From contig CBDUST010000023.1 of assembly GCA_965369945.1 (NCBI GenBank), positions 1 through 26,988 on the forward strand: 26,988 bases of DNA, read 5' to 3'. Under the pieces are notes generated by a model, which worked only from the letters and a program-made list of their open reading frames with translations, was not told the DNA's origin and did not search any database. The position numbers and the translations under genes are program-made. This DNA comes from JADFNO01 sp965369945. GTDB lineage: Bacteria > Planctomycetota > Phycisphaerae > Phycisphaerales > SM1A02. Shown here piece by piece: positions 24,593 through 26,988 of this stretch; position 1 is the first letter of the stretch; every line of letters begins with the position of its first letter.

Positions 24593-24667
24593 TACCCCGA
24601 CGACCGATCCGCGCCGCTACAGGCCATGCCCGTTCCTCCTTTCAAGAACTGCTGACTCCCATCGACG

Positions 24668-25177
24668 ATGACTCTTGACCCCACTCAACTTCTTCGCCAG
24701 CTCGAACCGGCTGTCAGGCCGGTTCTCGATTCGTCTGCGTTTGCGCCGGCGCGACCAGGTCTGGCGGATCAGAGTTTTCAGCAGTTGCTGACCCTTGCGT
24801 CGCAAGGAGCAATTGAAAGCGGCCGCCAGGTCCAGCTTGCCTTTGAGCCGAATCAGACGCTCAATGATGAACAAATCGCGCGATTGTCAACTGCGGCCGA
24901 TCGCGCTGAGGCTTCCGGGGCCAAGCGGGCGATGATGCTGATCGACGGGCGTGGATTCTTGCTCGATGTCGAGCAGCGCACCCTCCAAGCGGAGTTGTCG
25001 GCCGGCGCCGAATCGCGTTTCGCCGGCGGACTTGACGCCGCCGTTTACGTCCTAGGCCCGGACGACCAAGAAACTGAACCGTTGCGCCCACCTGCGGCGC
25101 AGCTGCCACCTGCCGGGGTTGCTCGACAGATAGCGGATGCCCATTCAGCTGGGCCACCGAGAACCGACCGCGCATAG
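24668..25177 (+). CDS. TIGR02530-type flagellar operon protein
   Basis: A 169-residue protein between flgD and flgE. The segment DQSFQQLLTLA, followed by VQLAFEPNQTLNDEQIARLS, TAADRAEASGAKRAMMLID and GRGFLLDVEQRTLQAEL, follows the pattern of the 'flagellar operon protein' family TIGR02530 (helix, then an A-x-x-K/SG-A-K-x-x-L-x-L stretch and a final strand), which is usually placed exactly here in Firmicutes and Thermotogae. The N-terminal 35 and C-terminal 50 residues are variable and Pro/Ala-rich. Its biochemical role is not established as far as I know. A 75-bp gap separates it from flgD, with nothing recognisable in it and no good ribosome-binding site. Confidence 0.68.
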   Translation: MTLDPTQLLRQLEPAVRPVLDSSAFAPARPGLADQSFQQLLTLASQGAIESGRQVQLAFEPNQTLNDEQIARLSTAADRAEASGAKRAMMLIDGRGFLLDVEQRTLQAELSAGAESRFAGGLDAAVYVLGPDDQETEPLRPPAAQLPPAGVARQIADAHSAGPPRTDRA

Positions 25178-25228
25178 ATGACCAATCAGTCGCAACACCG
25201 AACGAGCGACTGAGACAAGGAGAATCAC

Positions 25229-26988
25229 ATGGCTTCGACAGTTGCAATGTTCACTGGATTGTCCGGGCTGGCTGCCAATGCTCGGAACCTGGATGTGATC
25301 GGCAATAACATTGCCAACGTCAACACGATCGCATTCAAATCCAACCGGATGATCTTTGCCCCGACGTTCAGCCGAAACTTCTCGCTCGGAACGGCCCCGA
25401 GCGATAGTACCGGCGGCACCAACCCCGGGCAGATCGGACTGGGCGTGTCGATCGCAGGCACACAGCGCAACTTCAACAACGGGTCGATCAGCGCGACCGG
25501 CGTGGCGACCGATGTCGCGATCGAAGGCGATGGCTTCCTGATTGTTGAGAAGGCGAGTGAACGCTTCTACACCCGAGCCGGCGCCCTTCAGCGCAACCAA
25601 GCCAACGATCTGGTCACGATCAGCGGGGCCAAGGTCATGGGTTTCGCCGTGGATGAGCAGTTCAAGATCATTGACGGCAACCTCGTCGAGCTCAACATTC
25701 CCGTCGGCACGCTGACCCTGGCAGAGGCGACGCGAACCGTGAGTTTCAATGGCAATGTCAATCCGTCCGGTGTGGTCGGCACCACGGGATCCATCCATGA
25801 GTCGCTCGCGTTCTTTACTGACGCTGCGTTGACTCCAGGCAACGAGATGGACGGCACGGAGGATTTGACCGCGGTCAATCTATACATCAGCGATGGCGCA
25901 GGCGGATCGTTCCTGGCCTTTGAAGGTGGCGAGCAAGCGATCATCACGGTCAACGGCGTCGAGAAGGGTGGAAAGGATCTCGGTTCGCACACCTTTGGGT
26001 TTATGACAGCGGGTGAGGCCGCCGCGGCAGGTGTCGATGATTTCGGCACTACGATGAACGACTACATCGCGTTTCTCGACAAGGTGCTTGGTCTGGACGG
26101 CTCGACAATTAGCGGCGAGACGCTGGGTGGCGGAATCACTATCAACGCCGGCGGCCAAATTGTCATAACCAGTAACGAGGGCACCGTCCAGGACCTCGAG
26201 ATCGACAACGCGGACATGTCGGTGACCTACGCTGGGGCGCCGGCCGGATCGCCGCTCAATCAGCCGTTCCTCATGACCAAGACCGGATCGGCGGATGGCG
26301 AATCTGTGCGAACGAGCTTCATCGTCTATGACTCGCTGGGAACGGGGCTCACTGTGGACCTGACGTTCGTCCTTCAGTCCACGACCCCCAGCGCAGGCTC
26401 AACCTGGGAGTTCGTCGCTGAGTCATCGGACAACGACGCGCTGGACCGTGTCGTTGGCTTGGGAGTCGTAGAATTCGATTCCAACGGCCGATTTGTCTCG
26501 GCCACGAACCAATCGTTCTCGTTGGTGCGCACCAACGGTGCGGCGAGTCCGCTAACAGTGTCAATGGGTTTTGACGACGGCACAGACGCCATCACCGCGT
26601 TGACTGACAACATGAGCGTGCTTGCAGCCGTTTTCCAGGATGGATCGCCCATCGGTACGCTCAGCGGGTTCTCCATTGGGGAAGACGGGACCATCTCCGG
26701 CTCGTTCACGAACGGTCTCACCCGAGATATTGGGCAGCTTGCGATGGCGAAGTTCTCCAATCCCGAGGGCCTGGTTGATGCGGGGAGCAATTTGTTCAGG
26801 GCTGGGCCCAACTCCGGCACCGCGTTGATCACAAGCCCATTGGAATTCGGAACCGGCCGACTCATCGGAGGCGCTCTGGAGCTGTCCAACGTCGATCTCT
26901 CCCAGGAATTCATCAACCTGATCTTGGCCTCGACCGGCTACTCCGCGGCCAGCCGAATCATCACCACGACCAATGATCTGTTCGCTCA
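25229..26988 (+). CDS. flgE: Flagellar hook protein FlgE, 3'-truncated by window edge
   Basis: Polymerises into the hook, the universal joint between rod and filament. ATG 25229 has AAGGAG 6 nt upstream. The N-terminal rod/hook signature is MASTVAMFTGLSGLAANARN followed by LDVIGNNIANVNTIAFKSNR. The hook domain features SISATGVATDVAIEGDGFLI, the FlgE-specific TRAGALQRNQANDLV segment and FIVYDSLGTGLTVDLTFVL. The last visible part (SNVDLSQEFINLILASTGYS) is the conserved C-terminal helix region, so only a few residues are lost beyond the edge. At 586 or more residues it is larger than the enterobacterial protein (about 400), with the extra length in the variable central domains. Confidence 0.95.
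   Translation, partial: MASTVAMFTGLSGLAANARNLDVIGNNIANVNTIAFKSNRMIFAPTFSRNFSLGTAPSDSTGGTNPGQIGLGVSIAGTQRNFNNGSISATGVATDVAIEGDGFLIVEKASERFYTRAGALQRNQANDLVTISGAKVMGFAVDEQFKIIDGNLVELNIPVGTLTLAEATRTVSFNGNVNPSGVVGTTGSIHESLAFFTDAALTPGNEMDGTEDLTAVNLYISDGAGGSFLAFEGGEQAIITVNGVEKGGKDLGSHTFGFMTAGEAAAAGVDDFGTTMNDYIAFLDKVLGLDGSTISGETLGGGITINAGGQIVITSNEGTVQDLEIDNADMSVTYAGAPAGSPLNQPFLMTKTGSADGESVRTSFIVYDSLGTGLTVDLTFVLQSTTPSAGSTWEFVAESSDNDALDRVVGLGVVEFDSNGRFVSATNQSFSLVRTNGAASPLTVSMGFDDGTDAITALTDNMSVLAAVFQDGSPIGTLSGFSIGEDGTISGSFTNGLTRDIGQLAMAKFSNPEGLVDAGSNLFRAGPNSGTALITSPLEFGTGRLIGGALELSNVDLSQEFINLILASTGYSAASRIITTTNDLFA

Overview
The window looks like part of the chromosome of a flagellated planctomycete, probably from the Phycisphaerae side of the phylum. 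That placement is an inference from four things: moderate-to-high GC; Ni-dependent superoxide dismutase with an export signal; a 'GGCACGGGCA...TGCCCGTGCC' palindrome of a kind I remember as scattered through Planctomycetes and related genomes; and the order of the flagellar genes. No rRNA, tRNA, CRISPR array, transposase gene or phage gene was recognised. Gene density is high and base composition looks even throughout, so I see no obvious recent island.

Left part (1-9352): two tandem paralogous small membrane proteins (the first cut by the window edge); an exported Ni-superoxide dismutase (sodN); and tyrosyl-tRNA synthetase (tyrS). A 288-bp convergent gap built of nested inverted repeats follows. 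A minus-strand block then reads cdaA (diadenylate cyclase), a CdaR/YbbR-like protein and a WYL-domain transcription regulator. CdaA would make c-di-AMP at the membrane and the YbbR protein is its usual extracytoplasmic partner. Divergent from cdaA is a plus-strand set: a small Cys-containing hypothetical, a lipoprotein, and an RDD-family membrane protein with a large exported N-terminal region.

Right part (9444-26988): a long, tightly packed, single-strand flagellar cluster. It opens with a membrane-anchored TPR protein and a FlgN/FliT-like coiled-coil protein. Next comes a soluble histidine kinase with an NtrC-type sigma-54 response regulator (FlgS/FlgR-like). The structural and export genes follow in order: flgB, flgC, fliE, fliF, fliG, fliH, fliI, fliJ, a MotE-like gene, fliK, a short flgD, a TIGR02530-type flagellar operon gene and flgE (cut by the right edge). 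Several neighbours overlap by 4 nt (ATGA or GTGA), which points to translational coupling.

Together the right-hand genes encode the proximal rod (FlgB, FlgC, FliE), MS ring (FliF), rotor (FliG), export ATPase complex (FliH, FliI, FliJ), hook-length ruler (FliK), hook cap (FlgD) and hook (FlgE), plus a built-in two-component regulator likely to time hook-basal-body transcription. The least ordinary points are the Ni-SOD whose predicted signal peptidase site exposes the metal-binding His1, the altered DGA motif of CdaA, the nested inverted repeats between tyrS and the WYL gene, and a 10-codon periodic leader just before fliF.
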